Both the position numbers and the translations under genes were made by a program. Of a stretch of 8,142 bases of DNA, positions 7,535 through 8,142 are shown one piece after another. Each line of letters starts with the position of its first letter. Within the stretch, counting starts at the first letter, position 1. The DNA lies in NCBI GenBank assembly GCA_030638405.1, contig DAOWER010000091.1:1-8142 (forward strand), in the 5' to 3' direction. This stretch comes from Candidatus Eiseniibacteriota bacterium. GTDB taxonomy: Bacteria; Joyebacterota; Joyebacteria; Joyebacterales; Joyebacteraceae. The notes beneath the pieces are model-generated. The model was not told the origin of the DNA, did not search any database, and saw only the letters and a list, made by a program, of their open reading frames with translations.

Positions 7535-7762
7535 GTGTCTCTCCTTCATGCAAGTAGAACGACTCTCCCACACCAGTGACGGCTCATGCCGCCAATCTCA
7601 ATCCACAGCTCCACCGTATCACCCCCTCCAGCAGTAGCGTGCCCGGCGGTCGAAACCGCCGACTCGGGCAATGACGCCGGATTGGTCAGGCTGATGTTCA
7701 CACCAGAGCCGTGGCTATTCGTGAGCGACCAATCGCTCATAACAACGTGCATTACTCATACC
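7535..7762 (-). promoter_or_regulatory. Long structured 5' leader (about 230 nt) of the secreted-protein gene
   Basis: Between the predicted transcription start (about 7762) and ATG 7534 there are two clear hairpins. One has a 7-bp stem TGAGCGA/TCGCTCA with loop TTGG (7722-7739). The other has a 7-bp stem CGGCGGT/ACCGCCG with loop TTCG (7644-7661). The loop region of the first (ATTGGTC, 7733-7727) is also perfectly complementary to GACCAAT (7687-7681), so a pseudoknot or alternative pairing is possible. The ribosome site AAGGAG is at 7541-7546. An in-frame stretch of 68 codons (7546-7752) crosses this leader, but it has no ribosome site and no recognisable product. The structures were seen by eye; a regulatory role is inference. 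Confidence 0.35.
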
Positions 7763-7768
7763 ATAATC

Positions 7769-7797
7769 ATTGTACTACATCAAGAGACGCTCTGCAA
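7769..7797 (-). promoter_or_regulatory. Sigma70-like promoter of the secreted-protein gene
   Basis: On the minus strand, TTGCAG (7797-7792) and TACAAT (7774-7769) are spaced by exactly 17 bp, within a local AT-rich patch (about 7740-7790) that stands out from the GC-rich surroundings. It is the only convincing promoter between the upstream terminator and ATG 7534. Confidence 0.55.
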
Positions 7798-8028
7798 GGG
7801 GAATTCACCGTAAGCCCAGCGGATCCTCTTTGCGCCGCCCAGGGCTCAGTTCTCCGAGATCCGAACCAACTCCAAACCTGCTGCAGCCGCACGCGGGCCT
7901 GTTCTCTCGCCCCTTCGCCTTGCACATCGCGACTTCGCGGCGCACTGGTGCCAGCGCGCCGCGTCGTCTGCATGGGCCAGGCGACCCGCGCCGGGCGCGG
8001 TCAACGCCGCAGCCCAGCTCGGATCCGC
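7798..8028 (-). other. Intergenic stretch without recognisable gene
   Basis: These 230 GC-rich bases lie between the terminator at 8029-8068 and the promoter at 7769-7797. Open frames cross it on both strands, but their translations are Arg/Gly/Pro/Cys-rich, lack ribosome sites and look like chance frames. I looked for a tRNA (including a T-arm-like GGTTCGGATC on the minus strand near 7850-7875) and found no cloverleaf. No repeat array is visible. Confidence 0.4.
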
Positions 8029-8068
8029 AAAAGATTGAGGCCTCCGTGGTTGCCCAGGGAGGCCTCAA
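8029..8068 (-). terminator. Strong intrinsic terminator
   Basis: A perfect 11-bp stem (TTGAGGCCTCC with GGAGGCCTCAA, 8068-8035) is topped by a C/C mismatch, three further pairs (TGG/CCA) and a GCAA tetraloop of the GNRA type. The transcript continues as UCUUUUGC, a U-tract. It begins 51 nt after the stop of the gene at the window edge and should end its transcript. Confidence 0.88.
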
Positions 8069-8119
8069 GAGCCGACATGATCAACCAAGCCGACCACTAC
8101 TATCACTGCACAGACCGTC

Positions 8120-8142
8120 CTACTGGTACATGGCCTTGATGC
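8120..8142 (-). CDS. 3' end of a tandem paralogue of the secreted Cys-rich protein (partial)
   Basis: Only seven codons and the TAG stop (8122-8120) are inside the window. They read IKAMYQ after a partial codon ending GC (Ser or Gly), against SIKAMYK at the end of the complete gene at 6974-7534. Sixteen consecutive bases are identical (8127-8142 and 6980-6995), and the following terminator supports a real gene end. The rest of the gene, and whether it also carries a signal peptide, cannot be seen. Confidence 0.6.

Noticed and set aside
7546..7752. 68-codon frame in the leader of the secreted-protein gene, minus strand
   Set aside because: It has no Shine-Dalgarno site, no recognisable product and no signal peptide. 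Its ATG is only about 10 nt from the predicted transcript start. A leader peptide cannot be excluded.
7840..7880. Possible tRNA (T-arm-like GGTTCGGATC, minus strand), considered because a tRNA-Sec would fit the selenoprotein
   Set aside because: No acceptor stem, anticodon arm or D-arm could be built around it.

Overview
The window is GC-rich bacterial DNA in which every gene I can support lies on the minus strand, so genes are listed here in transcription order, from high to low coordinates. The best hint to the host is a 1246-residue gingipain-type (C25) peptidase with a FlgD-like C-terminal domain of the kind used as a type IX secretion sorting signal. Together with the high GC and the secreted multihaem cytochrome, this suggests an uncultured high-GC lineage of the FCB group (Candidatus Eisenbacteria, Krumholzibacteriota or similar). 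That placement is inference; the window holds no rRNA or tRNA.

Layout. 8120-8142 is the extreme 3' end of a gene whose last residues (IKAMYQ) nearly match those of the next complete gene. It is followed by a strong intrinsic terminator (8029-8068) and about 230 bp in which I see no gene. A sigma70-like promoter (7769-7797) and a roughly 230-nt leader with hairpins precede a small secreted Cys-rich protein of unknown function (6974-7534), which ends at a GC-rich hairpin (6923-6947).

A second sigma70-like promoter (6753-6781) precedes four closely spaced genes that probably form an operon. They are: a lipoprotein fusing an UshA-like phosphoesterase fold to a tetrahaem cytochrome c (5327-6682); the C25 peptidase (1491-5231); a compact FAD-binding oxidase subunit (686-1447); and a GlcF-like protein with two [4Fe-4S] motifs and a CCG domain (1-689, cut by the window edge). 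The last two overlap by ATGA.

The main result is that the UshA-like/cytochrome gene is interrupted by a single in-frame TGA at 6527-6529, and ordinary ORF calling therefore loses its first 98 codons. Reading through the TGA restores an SD-preceded GTG start, a lipoprotein signal peptide and the motif PCG-x-HGGQKGGL, with the TGA at the x. To my knowledge Cys is the usual residue there (PCGC). A stem-loop with a G-starting apical loop lies 28 nt downstream of the TGA, matching bacterial SECIS rules. I read this as a selenoprotein with Sec52. The usual di-metal ligands of the phosphoesterase fold are nearly all replaced, so the domain is more likely a redox or binding module working with the four haems than a nucleotidase.
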